Source of the DNA: Nitrospira sp.
Lineage (GTDB): Bacteria; Nitrospirota; Nitrospiria; Nitrospirales; Nitrospiraceae
Assembly (NCBI GenBank): GCA_029865345.1
Contig: JAOUHD010000021.1
Span: 1-32,256, forward strand
Reading direction: 5' to 3'
DNA: 32,256 nt
In this document: piece by piece, positions 1-9,133 of the stretch
Layout: each line of letters opens with the position of its first letter
Position numbering within the stretch: position 1 is the first letter of the stretch
The notes under the pieces: model-generated
Database searches by the model: none
The model's input: only the letters and a program-made list of their open reading frames with translations
Told to the model about the DNA's origin: nothing
Translations under genes and position numbers: made by a program

Positions 1-3
1 CGA

Positions 4-1548
4 TCAGACCACCGTGCCCATGCGAGTCTCATCAACGAACGTCTCAGTTGCATCGTCGATCGCTCGTCCCTGACGGCCTTTCGGGGGCAGGATAAACAAC
101 TGTTTCGGATCAATCTTGTCTTTCTTCTCCGGCGGCATCGACATCTCATACGTCACCGGACGGCGGTGATCCGCCATCTGCAGCTCGGGATTGTAGACAC
201 TGTTGAACTTCCACAGCATCTTGATGAAGTTGGTCTGTCCCTTCATCAAGTGCCCAGCCGCAATCTTAGCCGTGCCCTTGAGCGCAGCCCAGCCCAGATG
301 CTTCTTGTTTAAGACTTGTTGAGTCTTGACCAGTTCCGCGTAAAACTCATGGAGCGGCATCTTGGTTGGCATGACGGCATGCTGAATATCGAAGAGGCGG
401 TAGTCCCTTGTGTGAAGCTTGCGGGATTCCGTGAGCCAGCTCTCGGTGCCGGGATACGGAGTGTTGACGCTGATATTGACGATCTCAGGAATTTCGAGGC
501 ACCACTGCCGGATGACCTCAAATCGCTGCCGGTCCCAATCAGGATCAGCGATAAGATTGATGGCGACGGTGATCCCGAGGGACCGAGCGAATTCGAGGGC
601 CTCGAAGTTTTTGCCCAACGAAATGCGCTTACGATGCATTTTGAGGCCTTCCGCATCGATGGCCTCCACACCCAAGAACATGTACTGCAGTCCCAGCGTC
701 TTCCAAAATTGGAAGACTTCCTTGTTACGCAGCAGGACATCGCCGCGCGTCTCCATGTAGTACTGTTTCTTAATTCCTCGCCGCGCCACCGCTTCGCCGA
801 TCTCCATGCCCTGCTTGCCCTGGATGAAGGCCACATCATCAACCAGAAAGATGCCTGGCTCTTGAACCTGCTCCAACTCCTCAACGGCTTTTTCGGGACT
901 GACCATGCGATAGCTGCGCCCATAAAAGGTCCAGGCGCTGCAGAAGGAACAATCCCAGGGACAACCTCGTGCAAATTCGACCGAGGCGCAAGGATCCAGC
1001 ACTCCGATGAAGTACTTGTGCCGGTTGCGGAGGAGATCGCGGGCAGGACGCACATCGTCCAGATTCTCGATGAATTGCGGCGGTGGTCCTTCGCCATCAA
1101 GCGTCACTACCCCCGGGACCTTGGTGATCGCCTTGCGGTCCTGTTCAACCGCCATCAGCAATTTAGGAGCGGCCACCTCCCCTTCGCCCTTGAGGACGCA
1201 ATCGATGGCGCCGTTGCCGTGTTCCAAAAAATCCTTCGCTACGAATGAGGCACTATGGCCACCGACGAAGACGAAGCAGTTGGGCAACTCTTTCTTCGTG
1301 AGTTTGGCTAAGTTCACGATCTCCGGCACATTCGCCAAATAGTTGCAGCCGAATGCCACCACGTCTGGTTTCCAGGTGGTGATGAGCGCGAGGTAATCCT
1401 TCCATGTGTCAGCCTGGAGGTCGATGAGACGAACCTCATGCCCGGCTTGGCGGACTGCCTGGGCCACCATCTCCAGACCGAGCGGCTCCAGACGTAGATA
1501 GATCTTGGTGTACATGAGCGGACCTGGATGGACTGCGAGGAACTTCAT
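4..1548 (-). CDS. hpnR: B12-binding radical SAM protein, hopanoid C-3 methylase (HpnR-like)
   Basis: A 514-residue protein with an N-terminal cobalamin-binding-like half (residues 1 to about 150) and a radical SAM core. The [4Fe-4S] ligands are C196, C200 and C203 in a CxxxCxxC motif (CPWDCSFC). The opening MKFLAVHPGPLMYTKIYLRL and the long C-terminal extension rich in K and W resemble HpnR, the enzyme that methylates C-3 of hopanoids in the membrane using SAM and cobalamin. A strong ribosome binding site (AGGAGG) sits about 9 bases before the ATG. It stands alone on the minus strand, and its promoter region is shared with the divergent regulator at 1778. The alternative is another B12-radical SAM enzyme of hopanoid or lipid metabolism such as HpnJ. 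The overall family is certain; the HpnR assignment is from recognition of sequence, not a search. Confidence 0.82.
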   Translation of the reverse strand: MKFLAVHPGPLMYTKIYLRLEPLGLEMVAQAVRQAGHEVRLIDLQADTWKDYLALITTWKPDVVAFGCNYLANVPEIVNLAKLTKKELPNCFVFVGGHSASFVAKDFLEHGNGAIDCVLKGEGEVAAPKLLMAVEQDRKAITKVPGVVTLDGEGPPPQFIENLDDVRPARDLLRNRHKYFIGVLDPCASVEFARGCPWDCSFCSAWTFYGRSYRMVSPEKAVEELEQVQEPGIFLVDDVAFIQGKQGMEIGEAVARRGIKKQYYMETRGDVLLRNKEVFQFWKTLGLQYMFLGVEAIDAEGLKMHRKRISLGKNFEALEFARSLGITVAINLIADPDWDRQRFEVIRQWCLEIPEIVNISVNTPYPGTESWLTESRKLHTRDYRLFDIQHAVMPTKMPLHEFYAELVKTQQVLNKKHLGWAALKGTAKIAAGHLMKGQTNFIKMLWKFNSVYNPELQMADHRRPVTYEMSMPPEKKDKIDPKQLFILPPKGRQGRAIDDATETFVDETRMGTVV

Positions 1549-1777
1549 GGCTCCAAACCTCCTGGTCTATAAGCACACTGGCCGGATACCAATTGCCCGA
1601 AGACGACGGAGAGGCCCGGCCAGTGGATTGATCGTGATGTGGTAACGGATGCGGGGACGGATTGTGCCAGAATGGAGGCATCGGCGCAACCGTTAAGTGC
1701 GCAAGACTTAAGATGATTCATGGAAGACCTTCCCCGACCATCTGGATTTTCTGTGCCCCAGTCCGTACCATACGGAC

Positions 1778-2140
1778 ATGTTGCCACTCGAGCAGACCCT
1801 GCGTCAGCGCATCACCGATCTCTTGACGGATACTCGGATGACCGCAGAGCAACTGGCTCCCATACTCAGGATTCCGGAAGGACAGGTGGAGGAGCACTTG
1901 GCTCATGTGGTAAAAACGGTGTCGCGGGACCGTTCACGACGGTTTATCCTCGAGCCGTCCATCTGTTTGGATTGTAAATTTATGTTCCGTGATCGCACCA
2001 GATTGACGCGACCAAGCCGCTGTCCACAATGCCGAAGCGAAGGGATCTCCGCTCCACGCTACGGAATCGACTCTCTCGGATCAGGATTGACTCACGCGAA
2101 CACGAAGGTGTCACAGCGGAGAGACGCCTGGAAAGGATGA
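1778..2140 (+). CDS. Predicted transcriptional regulator, HTH plus zinc ribbon (COG3357-like)
   Basis: A 120-residue protein. Residues 5 to about 50 form a short ArsR-like winged-helix segment (MTAEQLAPILRIPEGQVEEH). It is followed by a zinc ribbon with two CxxC pairs, CLDC and CPQC, embedded in the pattern FxFRDRTRLTRPSRCPxCRSE. This order and the spacing of the cysteines match the family of predicted regulators that fuse an HTH to a zinc ribbon; its targets are unknown. No clear ribosome binding site precedes the ATG at 1778, so the start is tentative, but the HTH needs nearly all of this length. Its stop codon overlaps the start of the lipoprotein gene (ATGA), so the two are translated together. 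The last 20 residues look unstructured. Confidence 0.7.
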   Translation: MLPLEQTLRQRITDLLTDTRMTAEQLAPILRIPEGQVEEHLAHVVKTVSRDRSRRFILEPSICLDCKFMFRDRTRLTRPSRCPQCRSEGISAPRYGIDSLGSGLTHANTKVSQRRDAWKG

Positions 2141-2364
2141 CGATGATAACCGCACGACTTGTACTCTGTGCCCTCTGCTTGATGTTGCTCGGCTGCTCCG
2201 ATCAAAAGGCAAACGAGCTGTTTGAAACGGCAGCCTTCGAAGAAAACCAAGGGAATGTCCCCCATGCCAAGCAGCTCTACCAAGAACTAGTGAATCTCTA
2301 CCCATCGACTAAAGTGGCTGAAATCGCTCGGGCACGGCTTGCCGATCTCGACAGCAGAAAATAG
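2137..2364 (+). CDS. Small lipoprotein with a TPR-like segment
   Basis: A 75-residue protein with a signal peptide ending in a lipobox, LLGC, with the lipidated cysteine at residue 20. The mature part (NELFETAAFEENQGN, then AKQLYQELVNLYPSTKVAEIARARLADL) reads as one tetratricopeptide helix pair with the usual 'YPxxxxxxxA' end. It is probably anchored in the outer or inner membrane and used for protein contacts. The frame stays open upstream to 2029, but I chose the ATG at 2137 because a GGAAAGG ribosome binding site lies just before it, the signal peptide begins there, and it overlaps the regulator's stop by four bases. Its function is unknown; similar short TPR lipoproteins occur widely. Confidence 0.75.
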   Translation: MTMITARLVLCALCLMLLGCSDQKANELFETAAFEENQGNVPHAKQLYQELVNLYPSTKVAEIARARLADLDSRK

Positions 2365-2367
2365 ACG

Positions 2368-2496
2368 CTACTGCGTTGCCAGCAAGTCGGCGATGACACC
2401 TGATAAAGGCTCTTTCAATACCTTAGGGTCAGCGGCCTTGTCTGCGGAGAGGCGCGCCGGTGTCGGGCGGGCGAGAACAGCGGACTGTGTGCACAT
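2368..2496 (-). other. Possible 42-codon ORF or gene remnant
   Basis: On the minus strand the last 27 or so codons before a TAG stop have plausible protein composition (LSADKAADPKVLKEPL, then GVIADLLATQ). The frame opens at an ATG at 2496 with no proper ribosome binding site. Just upstream, in another frame, there is a second protein-like stretch (RWTAMQDVHTV), which would fit a frameshifted remnant. I do not recognise a family. The 237-base gap between the lipoprotein and the DUF1295 gene otherwise shows nothing. Confidence 0.2.
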
Positions 2497-2601
2497 CCTG
2501 CATGGCTGTCCAGCGTGGTCTCAACCCTCGATGCTCATAATGGCTACAGGGGCAGCATGAGTTGTTTTGCAGCCTACTCGGCAACGGTCAGCCTGACGGC
2601 G

Positions 2602-3435
2602 TCATGAATGAACGGACGTCTCCGGCCCTTGCCGCGGGTGCCATGGAAAAAATGCATTGGTTGTCGCCTGATAGGCTTTATACTCTTCCCCACGGCTTAC
2701 AAGGGCTTGCTCTTCCGCCCGTGGAATACCAGTCACTCTGTACAGTAACCAGCCCATCACGATCGGACCAATCCAGGTGTATAACCAGCCTGGTGCTCCC
2801 ATTGTCATGACGACATACGAGCACCAGTGCAGCCAGTCGAAAAAGTAATTCGGGTGGCGGGAGTAGTGCCACAGCCCCTCTCTGCAGACACGACCTTCAT
2901 TCCTTGGATCGGCACGGAAATGAACAAGCTGCCGATCTGCCTTTGCTTCACCAGCCACGGCCACGCTCCAGATCAGCAATCCGACCATCTCGACCACTGA
3001 AGATGGAATACGAGTATTCCAGAGCACCACCAGAAACGGAAGGGAAAACACCGCCACGGACAGCGCCCTCCATTGAAAATACACAAACATATTGACCGAC
3101 TCTGCATCACCCCATTTTTGTCGCAGGCGGCGATAGCGGCTGTCCTCCGGTTGCCCAGTCATGCGTTGGGAATAAATGTGGAGTCCCAGACGGCCGGCAT
3201 AGAGCAGGACCAGCATCGCAGTGAGTAGGATGCGCTCGACTCCGGCAGGAGCCTGAGTCATATACGACAACACCGCAGCGATCAGCCCCGCACACCACGC
3301 GACGTCGACGATCGAAGCATTTTTTGTCTTCTTCTGCACAACCCACAGGAAACCCATGACGACCGCCATGACGACATAAGTAATCACGACAAGCTGCAAC
3401 GGATCCGATACGTCTATTCCTTCTTCTGGTCCCAT
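2602..3435 (-). CDS. DUF1295 / steroid 5-alpha-reductase-like integral membrane protein
   Basis: A 277-residue protein with about six or seven hydrophobic segments (near 14-34, 44-60, 66-84, 124-142, 148-162, 204-232). The family's C-terminal signature is present, GLWHYSRHPNY at 187-197, leading to WLHW. Members resemble NADPH-dependent steroid 5-alpha reductases and isoprenylcysteine methyltransferases; the substrate of bacterial DUF1295 proteins is not settled. It has a good ribosome binding site (GGAAGGAC) and starts 12 bases after the sugar-nucleotide reductase, so the two are likely cotranscribed. A lipid or isoprenoid substrate is possible, but nothing here shows it. Confidence 0.8.
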   Translation of the reverse strand: MGPEEGIDVSDPLQLVVITYVVMAVVMGFLWVVQKKTKNASIVDVAWCAGLIAAVLSYMTQAPAGVERILLTAMLVLLYAGRLGLHIYSQRMTGQPEDSRYRRLRQKWGDAESVNMFVYFQWRALSVAVFSLPFLVVLWNTRIPSSVVEMVGLLIWSVAVAGEAKADRQLVHFRADPRNEGRVCREGLWHYSRHPNYFFDWLHWCSYVVMTMGAPGWLYTWIGPIVMGWLLYRVTGIPRAEEQALVSRGEEYKAYQATTNAFFPWHPRQGPETSVHS

Positions 3436-3447
3436 CAGTCCTTCCCT

Positions 3448-4329
3448 TTACAACACACTCGGTTCATAGTCCCACACGTCGTCACCTTGGCACTTCCGAT
3501 TCTTCAACCAACTGCGAAACCCTGGGATAGGAAACGACAAGAGTGCCTGGATTTTTTCACAGTTCAATGAAAGATCCGCAGGTCTGGGGGCACCGGCATG
3601 TTCCCCAGCGGATCCTTCAGCCAAATGGCCTTGCAGCTCTGGATACCACTGCAAAAGCGCCTGTCCGATCTCCCAACGTGACAGCCGTTCTCGTCCACCG
3701 AGATGGTAGAGACCAGGCGCGCCATTGTCGAGTAACTCCCATACTGAGCGGACAATGGCCCCTGCCGGCAACGGGCAGCGAAATTCATCACCATACAGCG
3801 TCAGCTGCTTGCCATTCTTCACAGACCGACACATATCTTCCACGAAACTTCGATCGCTATACTGTGAGGCACCCGCCGTGAGGACGATCCGGACCGCCGT
3901 ATGCCGAGGATTGTCCAACACGCGCTGTTCCGCTTCAAGCTTGGTCTTGCCGTAGATATTGATCGGATTGGGCCCATCTGTCTCTTGGTACCAACCCGCC
4001 TTGCCGTCGAATACTTCCCCGCTCGACAAGAAGATAAAGGGAATGTCCCGGGAGAGTCGAGCCAGATACGCCGTGGTGTCCACATTTATACGACGGGCTA
4101 GCTGAGGACTTCGCTCGCACTCTGTCGTTCGACTTACAGCCGCACAGTGAATGACTGCGTTGGGCTTGAGACGCTGCCAAACCTGATCGGCGGCGGCGTG
4201 ATCCGTGAGATCAAGGTCAGCGCGGCTGAGGCCACAGACCTCCCACCCGGGCGCCCATCGAGCGGCGGACTTCACGAAGTACCGTCCTATCAGGCCTGCC
4301 GTTCCGGTAACGATGACACGTGGCTTCAT
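3448..4329 (-). CDS. NAD(P)-dependent epimerase/reductase, RmlD-like
   Basis: A 293-residue short-chain dehydrogenase of the extended type. The Rossmann glycine motif TGTAGLIG is at residues 8-15, the catalytic serine region is SSGEVFDG at 102-109, and the catalytic Y126 and K130 are in YGKTK. Its short length and the phrases INxDTTAYLA and YHLGG place it with RmlD, the dTDP-4-dehydrorhamnose reductases, which reduce a 4-keto sugar nucleotide in the cytosol. No other sugar-nucleotide genes are adjacent, so the substrate is open. No clear ribosome binding site precedes the ATG, but the glycine motif begins at residue 8, leaving little room for another start. It lies 12 bases ahead of the DUF1295 gene. 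Confidence 0.78.
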   Translation of the reverse strand: MKPRVIVTGTAGLIGRYFVKSAARWAPGWEVCGLSRADLDLTDHAAADQVWQRLKPNAVIHCAAVSRTTECERSPQLARRINVDTTAYLARLSRDIPFIFLSSGEVFDGKAGWYQETDGPNPINIYGKTKLEAEQRVLDNPRHTAVRIVLTAGASQYSDRSFVEDMCRSVKNGKQLTLYGDEFRCPLPAGAIVRSVWELLDNGAPGLYHLGGRERLSRWEIGQALLQWYPELQGHLAEGSAGEHAGAPRPADLSLNCEKIQALLSFPIPGFRSWLKNRKCQGDDVWDYEPSVL

Positions 4330-4503
4330 AGTGCGTCAATGGGGAAAGCGCGCATAGCAAACACATCCGGCAAGCCATCCAGAGCGCTGCCCGCTGTGTA
4401 TGGTGCCCATCTATACCAATGCACCATCGATGCACATCGCCCCAAATGGGAGATCGCAGATTGTACGACTTCAGGCTGTTAGTTGGAAGATGTGATAAGC
4501 GAG

Positions 4504-4525
4504 GGCTCGCCTCTGTCGAGGAGCC
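4504..4525. terminator. Weak hairpin downstream of the hybrid kinase
   Basis: GGCT and CCTC pair with GAGG and AGCC around a TGTC loop, with a two-base bulge, 75 bases beyond the kinase stop codon. There is no T-tract on the minus strand, so intrinsic termination is doubtful. The rest of the 270-base gap (4330-4599) shows no gene. Confidence 0.25.
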
Positions 4526-4599
4526 ATCACCTCCCAACTGTCGTAGATTCATATGGAGAGCGGTATATCGGTCGAGAAGGGAAAGAGGTACACAGCCGG

Positions 4600-7500
4600 T
4601 TACGCGGCTTTTGCGTCTGCCTTGGCCGGAACTTGTTCGAGGGGCAGCCAGTGACTCAGGATCGAAGCGAGGGATTTGCTCGTCACCGGCTTGCTGAGAA
4701 AGTCATCCATCCCGGCGGCCAGACATCGATCGCAATCTTCCTTCATGGCATTGGCGGTCATCGCAATGATCGGCAGGCGCGGCAACTTCCCACCGGCCTG
4801 CTGGAGACTCGCCTCCTGATTCCTGATCACTCTTGTCGCTTCAAACCCATCCATTCCCGGCATCTGACAATCCATGAACACCAGGGCATACGGAATCCGT
4901 GCGAGCGACTCGACCGCTTCTCGTCCGTTGGCCGCCACATTGACACGATATCCGAGTTTTTCAACCATATTCGCCGCAACCTTTTGATTCACCGGGTTGT
5001 CCTCCACCACAAGGACAAGCGGCCTGGATCGCGCCTGCGCTTCCGACAGGCTATGCCGGGTAATGATCGGAGTGGCAGTCTGGTGAGTGGAAGCAACGGC
5101 ATTGGGAATGCTACCCAAAACAAGATCGAGACACTCATACAAAAGCGATTGCCGGATTGGTTTCATCAGATAGGCGTCGATTCCTGCGCTTTGAGCCGCT
5201 TTGGCATCGCCGCGCTGACCGACCGACGTTAACAATACAAGGCGCCCGGCGCTGATTGCTTGATCGGACTTGATCTGCCGAGCTAATTCCAGACCGTCCA
5301 TACCCGGCATTTGCATATCCAAAATAGCTAAGTCGAATGGGGTCTGCTGCGTCGCTGCATCCCGAAGGCACTGCAACGCTTGCACCCCATTCTCGACACT
5401 TTTGTACATCGCACCTCTCCCGTCGAGATAGAGCTCAAGCACCCTCCGATTCGTCGCATGATCGTCGACTATCAAGATTCTTCGGCCTTTGAGCGCCGCC
5501 GATGGCAGTGTGGCTTGCTGAGTTCCCTCTGGTTGTAGGTGAAAGGGCACGGTGAACCAAAAGACACTGCCGACGCCGACCTGGCTATCCACACCGATGC
5601 GCCCGCCGATCAGTTCCACAAGCTTTCTGCAAATGGCGAGCCCGAGTCCGGTACCTCCATATTTCCTCGTGGTGGAACCATCAGCTTGAGAGAAGGGTTG
5701 AAAAAGTTTCGCCTGTTGCTCCGGCGAAATACCGATTCCAGTATCCGAGACCTCAACTCGAAACCATCGACGCGATGGATTCAGGCTTGCCGGTGTGACG
5801 CGCTCATGCTCATCCGAAGCACTGACGGTCACGACGATTTCGCCGCGTTCGGTGAATTTGATGGCATTGCCGATCAAATTCACCAAAACCTGGCGCAGTC
5901 GACCGGGATCACCTCGTAATAACGTCGGTACACCCGCTTGCACAAGACAAGTGAGCTCAAGACCTTTGGGATAGGCCCGCTGGCCGAGCAGGCTGATTGC
6001 GTCTTCCACCGTTGCGTGGAGATCGAAATTGACGTCTGCCAGATCAAGCTTGCCAGCCTCAATTTTAGAGAAATCAAGAATCTCATTGATGATCTCCAAC
6101 AGGTGTTCTCCGGACAGTCGGACTGTTTCCGCGTATTCGCGTTGTTCCAGCGTCAGTGCGGTGTCGAGAAGAAGTCCGGTCATCCCGATGACGCCATTCA
6201 TCGGTGTCCGAATCTCATGGCTCATGGTGGCCAGAAACTCGGCTTTGATCTTCACAGCCTCAAGCGCTTTATCCCGAGCCTCCTCGAGTTCTCGGTTTTT
6301 TCGTTCCAGATCCTGTGCAGCTTGTGCCAGCGCACCCTCCGATAATTTGCGCTCCGTGATGTCGATCATCGTGCCCATCATACGGACGGGACGGCCCAGG
6401 TCATCCTGCTGTACCACCTTCCCGCGCATTGCAAACCATTTCCACTCGCCTGAGCGGTGGTGGACGCGGTGCTCGACCATATAGCTGGAAGTTCTCCCTT
6501 CAAGGTGATCATTCAGCGCCTGCTCAACCCCAGAGCGGTCCTCGTCATGAATACGGTTTCTCCAATCGTATATGTTGTTCAGAGCAATGTCCTGGTCCTC
6601 AAGGCCCAAGAGACGAACCCAACTGGGACTGTAATAGGCCTGCAGCGTCAAGGGATTCCAGTCCCACAAGCCGACTGTGACAACATCCAGCGTGAGTCGG
6701 AAACGGGACTCGCTTGCCCGGAGCGCTTCTTCGACCCGTTTTCGTTCAGTGACATCGGTGGCCACTCCAAGGACCATGGTTGCCGCGCCCTGTTCATCGA
6801 GAATCGGCCGTTTGACGGTCTGCAGCCAGCGGACGGTTCCGGTGGCATCCGTGATCTTCTCTTCCGGGGTAGACCATTCCTGCAAGGAATCCATGACTTG
6901 TAGATCCTTCCGGCGGAAGAACTCCACCTCGGACTGATCGGGGTTGAAGTCGGCATCAGTCTTGCCGATCAGGTGCTCCACCGTCGTCCCATAGGCTTCG
7001 GCCACGGCCTGATTGGCCAAGGTGAACCGGCCCTCTCGGTCTTTCGCAAAAATGAAGTTGGGGGACGTATCGATGATCTGACGAATGAAGTCGTGCGATC
7101 GCTGACGCTCGTCCGCATGACGCCTTTGGTCGGCAAGGTATCGGGCTCGTTCGATCTCGATCGCGACGCGTTGGCCGAATACCCGCAACAGCTCCTGCTC
7201 TTCCTCGGTAAACACACGGGGCTTGTCGTCCAACAGACAGATGACCGCCACGACCTGGCCATGACCGTCGAGCGCGGGAAACCCGCAATACGACACGGCT
7301 TGGTGGTCCCGCAGGAAGGAGGCCTGAGGGAACCGCTCCATAACACAGTCGAAGAGGCGCAACTCCTTGTCCTGCTCCACGGTAGCGCACGGGGTGATGG
7401 CCAGCGGACATCGGCCCGCGTCGCGCACCACCGCGCCATTGAGGTAGACCGCCTTGAAATGGAGCTCGGGCCCGACTACTTCGGAAAGGCAGACAACACG

Positions 7501-8499
7501 CACCTTGAACAACTCCCCGATCATGCGTACGACCCGCTCAAAGATCTCCGTGGGATCGCCGGACAGGGTCAGGCTGAGTTCGGACAATCGCTTTAACTGC
7601 TCGGTCCTGACCACTTCTCGTTCGGCCAGCCGCATCCGCTCGGTCACATCCTGGATGGTGCCGAACGACCGCTGAGGCGTCCCCTGGGGGTCATAGATCG
7701 TTTCGCACCGTTCCTGGACATGCTTGATCCGCCCATCCTGCATGAGCAGGCGATGCACAATCTCGTACGGCCTTTTATTCCGTACCGACTCGGTATAGGC
7801 CTGATTGACAGCGGGACGGTCATCCGGGTGCACGACGGACAAGAAGGCGTCGTACGAGGCGCCGAAACTGTTCCGATCAATTTCGAAGATCCGGTAAATC
7901 TCGTCGGACCAGCTGAGGCGGTTCGTCGTCAGATCCAATTCCCAGCTGCCGATATGCGCGAGACGCTGAGCCTCATTCAACCGGGCTTCGCCCTTCCGGA
8001 GCTCTTCCTCCACCTGTTTGCGGGCGGTGATGTCGCGGACGATGGCAACGAAGAGTGGGTCTCCTCCTTCCTCTCGCACTAGTTGCAGGAGGATTTCCAC
8101 GGGGATGTCGTGGCCGTCCTTGTGCCGGTGAAGGGTTTCGAAGTTCAAGGACGGCCACGTGCCGTCGATGAGCGGCTGCACCATCGCCCGGAACCGGTCC
8201 AGAGTGAAGTCGGGCTTGATGTCGAGGGGGGTCATGGCGAGCAGTTCGGTTTGACTGTAGCCGACTTGCTCACAGGCGCCGTGATTGCAGTAGGTGAAAC
8301 TCAGGGTATTGGGGTGGAACATGAATATGCAGTCCAGCGTCTGATCGAGGATGTATTTGAACCGCACAAGCGCTGTTTCACGCTCCCTCAGATCCTGGTC
8401 CGCCCGTTTGCGCTCGGTGATATCGTGAGTCACCGCAAGATGCTCTGTGTGGCCCGTCACCGGATTGTGAAAAATGGGATTGCGTGGGTTTCCATCCAT
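4600..8499 (-). CDS. Hybrid sensor histidine kinase, multi-PAS/GAF with two receiver domains
   Basis: A 1299-residue soluble kinase without membrane segments. In order: the tail of a PAS domain (1-35), PAS (about 43-165), PAS (170-290), GAF (300-455), PAS (465-590), PAS (593-720), a coiled linker, HisKA with H761 in [10 protein letters not shown], and an ATPase with N-box [13 protein letters not shown] at 919-923 and GGTGLGL at 948-954. Two receivers follow: the first with D1061 and K1113, the second with D1210 and K1270. There is no HPt domain, so phosphotransfer must end on a separate partner not seen here. The ATG at 8499 has AGAGGA about 8 bases upstream and is usable, but it lies inside the remnant of a further PAS domain (see 8470-8702). 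No output regulator is adjacent. Confidence 0.9.
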   Translation of the reverse strand: MDGNPRNPIFHNPVTGHTEHLAVTHDITERKRADQDLRERETALVRFKYILDQTLDCIFMFHPNTLSFTYCNHGACEQVGYSQTELLAMTPLDIKPDFTLDRFRAMVQPLIDGTWPSLNFETLHRHKDGHDIPVEILLQLVREEGGDPLFVAIVRDITARKQVEEELRKGEARLNEAQRLAHIGSWELDLTTNRLSWSDEIYRIFEIDRNSFGASYDAFLSVVHPDDRPAVNQAYTESVRNKRPYEIVHRLLMQDGRIKHVQERCETIYDPQGTPQRSFGTIQDVTERMRLAEREVVRTEQLKRLSELSLTLSGDPTEIFERVVRMIGELFKVRVVCLSEVVGPELHFKAVYLNGAVVRDAGRCPLAITPCATVEQDKELRLFDCVMERFPQASFLRDHQAVSYCGFPALDGHGQVVAVICLLDDKPRVFTEEEQELLRVFGQRVAIEIERARYLADQRRHADERQRSHDFIRQIIDTSPNFIFAKDREGRFTLANQAVAEAYGTTVEHLIGKTDADFNPDQSEVEFFRRKDLQVMDSLQEWSTPEEKITDATGTVRWLQTVKRPILDEQGAATMVLGVATDVTERKRVEEALRASESRFRLTLDVVTVGLWDWNPLTLQAYYSPSWVRLLGLEDQDIALNNIYDWRNRIHDEDRSGVEQALNDHLEGRTSSYMVEHRVHHRSGEWKWFAMRGKVVQQDDLGRPVRMMGTMIDITERKLSEGALAQAAQDLERKNRELEEARDKALEAVKIKAEFLATMSHEIRTPMNGVIGMTGLLLDTALTLEQREYAETVRLSGEHLLEIINEILDFSKIEAGKLDLADVNFDLHATVEDAISLLGQRAYPKGLELTCLVQAGVPTLLRGDPGRLRQVLVNLIGNAIKFTERGEIVVTVSASDEHERVTPASLNPSRRWFRVEVSDTGIGISPEQQAKLFQPFSQADGSTTRKYGGTGLGLAICRKLVELIGGRIGVDSQVGVGSVFWFTVPFHLQPEGTQQATLPSAALKGRRILIVDDHATNRRVLELYLDGRGAMYKSVENGVQALQCLRDAATQQTPFDLAILDMQMPGMDGLELARQIKSDQAISAGRLVLLTSVGQRGDAKAAQSAGIDAYLMKPIRQSLLYECLDLVLGSIPNAVASTHQTATPIITRHSLSEAQARSRPLVLVVEDNPVNQKVAANMVEKLGYRVNVAANGREAVESLARIPYALVFMDCQMPGMDGFEATRVIRNQEASLQQAGGKLPRLPIIAMTANAMKEDCDRCLAAGMDDFLSKPVTSKSLASILSHWLPLEQVPAKADAKAA

Positions 8500-8702
8500 C
8501 GTCTCGTCCTCTTGAACCCTTGAATCTCACACTGAAGCGCTCGCGTTGCTCCCTTGATCACCGCTTAGTGCATGTCGATGAATGAAGCCCGACGCTCGGG
8601 TGTTATCACATCGAACGCACAGCGTCTTATCGCATGCTCCTCATCCAGATCAATCATGCACAGACCAGCCTGGTTTTGGAGCCAGGTGCCCACAAGCGCC
8701 AT
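8470..8702 (-). pseudogene. Decayed PAS domain, lost 5' part of the hybrid kinase gene
   Basis: On the minus strand from 8702 one frame reads CAFDVITPERRASFIDMH, a TAA stop at 8565-8567, then AVIKGATRALQCEIQGFK and [13 protein letters not shown]. This is the usual run of a PAS/PAC domain (FDVI.PE..., ...[11 protein letters not shown]). The kinase frame takes over with [19 protein letters not shown]. The switch falls in a run of five A (plus strand, 8470-8474); one extra base there would join the two frames. So two lesions, an in-frame stop and a frameshift in a homopolymer, separate this PAS half-domain from the intact kinase. The frameshift alone could be a sequencing error; the stop codon would still remain. 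Confidence 0.7.
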
Positions 8703-8893
8703 CACGGGAAGAGCCGATTATGCCTCAGAGACAAGCACACCCTGCACCAAGATGAGAACGTTCCTTGTCAATATCTTTTCGGACATCGCTGACGATTCTT
8801 GAGAGGACGAGCGGGGTCTGAGGTCTATCGAGCGGTCGAGCACCCACGGGGACAGTGGAGATCGTGCGGATCGGCGGCAGAGTGCGTGGGCCA
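8703..8893. other. Stretch without a recognised gene
   Basis: This is the stretch between the PAS remnant and the structured repeat. The PAS-remnant frame continues upward for some 20 codons on the minus strand, with another TAA, but I recognise nothing in it. No convincing promoter or hairpin is visible. Confidence 0.5.
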
Positions 8894-9104
8894 GCCCGCA
8901 TTATTCATGACAGTTCATGACGAAACCGACGAGGCGCCAGACGAGACGGGCACGAGGAGCCCCGACAGACCGAGGCATACGTGAAATAATATATCGAGAT
9001 CACGAGGGGCGAGCCTGCCCGCTGGCATGCCGAGTAGCCGCATGCCAGCTTGTCGAAGCGGCGTGTCGGCGGTTGCAGTAGAAGCGCTCATGAATAATGC
9101 GGGC
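8894..9104. repeat. Structured repeat with terminal inverted repeats, copy A (MITE-like)
   Basis: A 211-bp element bounded by a perfect 17-bp inverted repeat: GCCCGCATTATTCATGA at 8894-8910 and its complement at 9088-9104. Inside are nested pairs, CGGGCA with TGCCCG and GCCCC with GGGGC, and a perfect 10-bp hairpin, GCTGGCATGC (9021-9030) with GCATGCCAGC (9040-9049). It has no open reading frame of note. A second copy lies at 27771-27970. Its size, termini and lack of genes fit a non-autonomous mobile element or a REP-like structured repeat. It ends 29 bases from the stop of ettA. Confidence 0.8.
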
Positions 9105-9133
9105 CAGGGATCACTGCGACGAGCGAGCGGCGC

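Noticed and set aside
316..1248. Long plus-strand open frame of 310 codons opposite hpnR
   Set aside because: It is the antisense of a clear radical SAM gene, with no ribosome binding site and no recognisable domain; high GC keeps the opposite strand open.
4483..5232. Plus-strand open frame opposite the receiver domains
   Set aside because: Shadow of the hybrid kinase; composition rich in H, R and S without any motif.
8894..9104. CRISPR or tRNA-like structure
   Set aside because: No regular direct-repeat/spacer pattern and no tRNA arms; the inverted termini and second copy fit a dispersed repeat.
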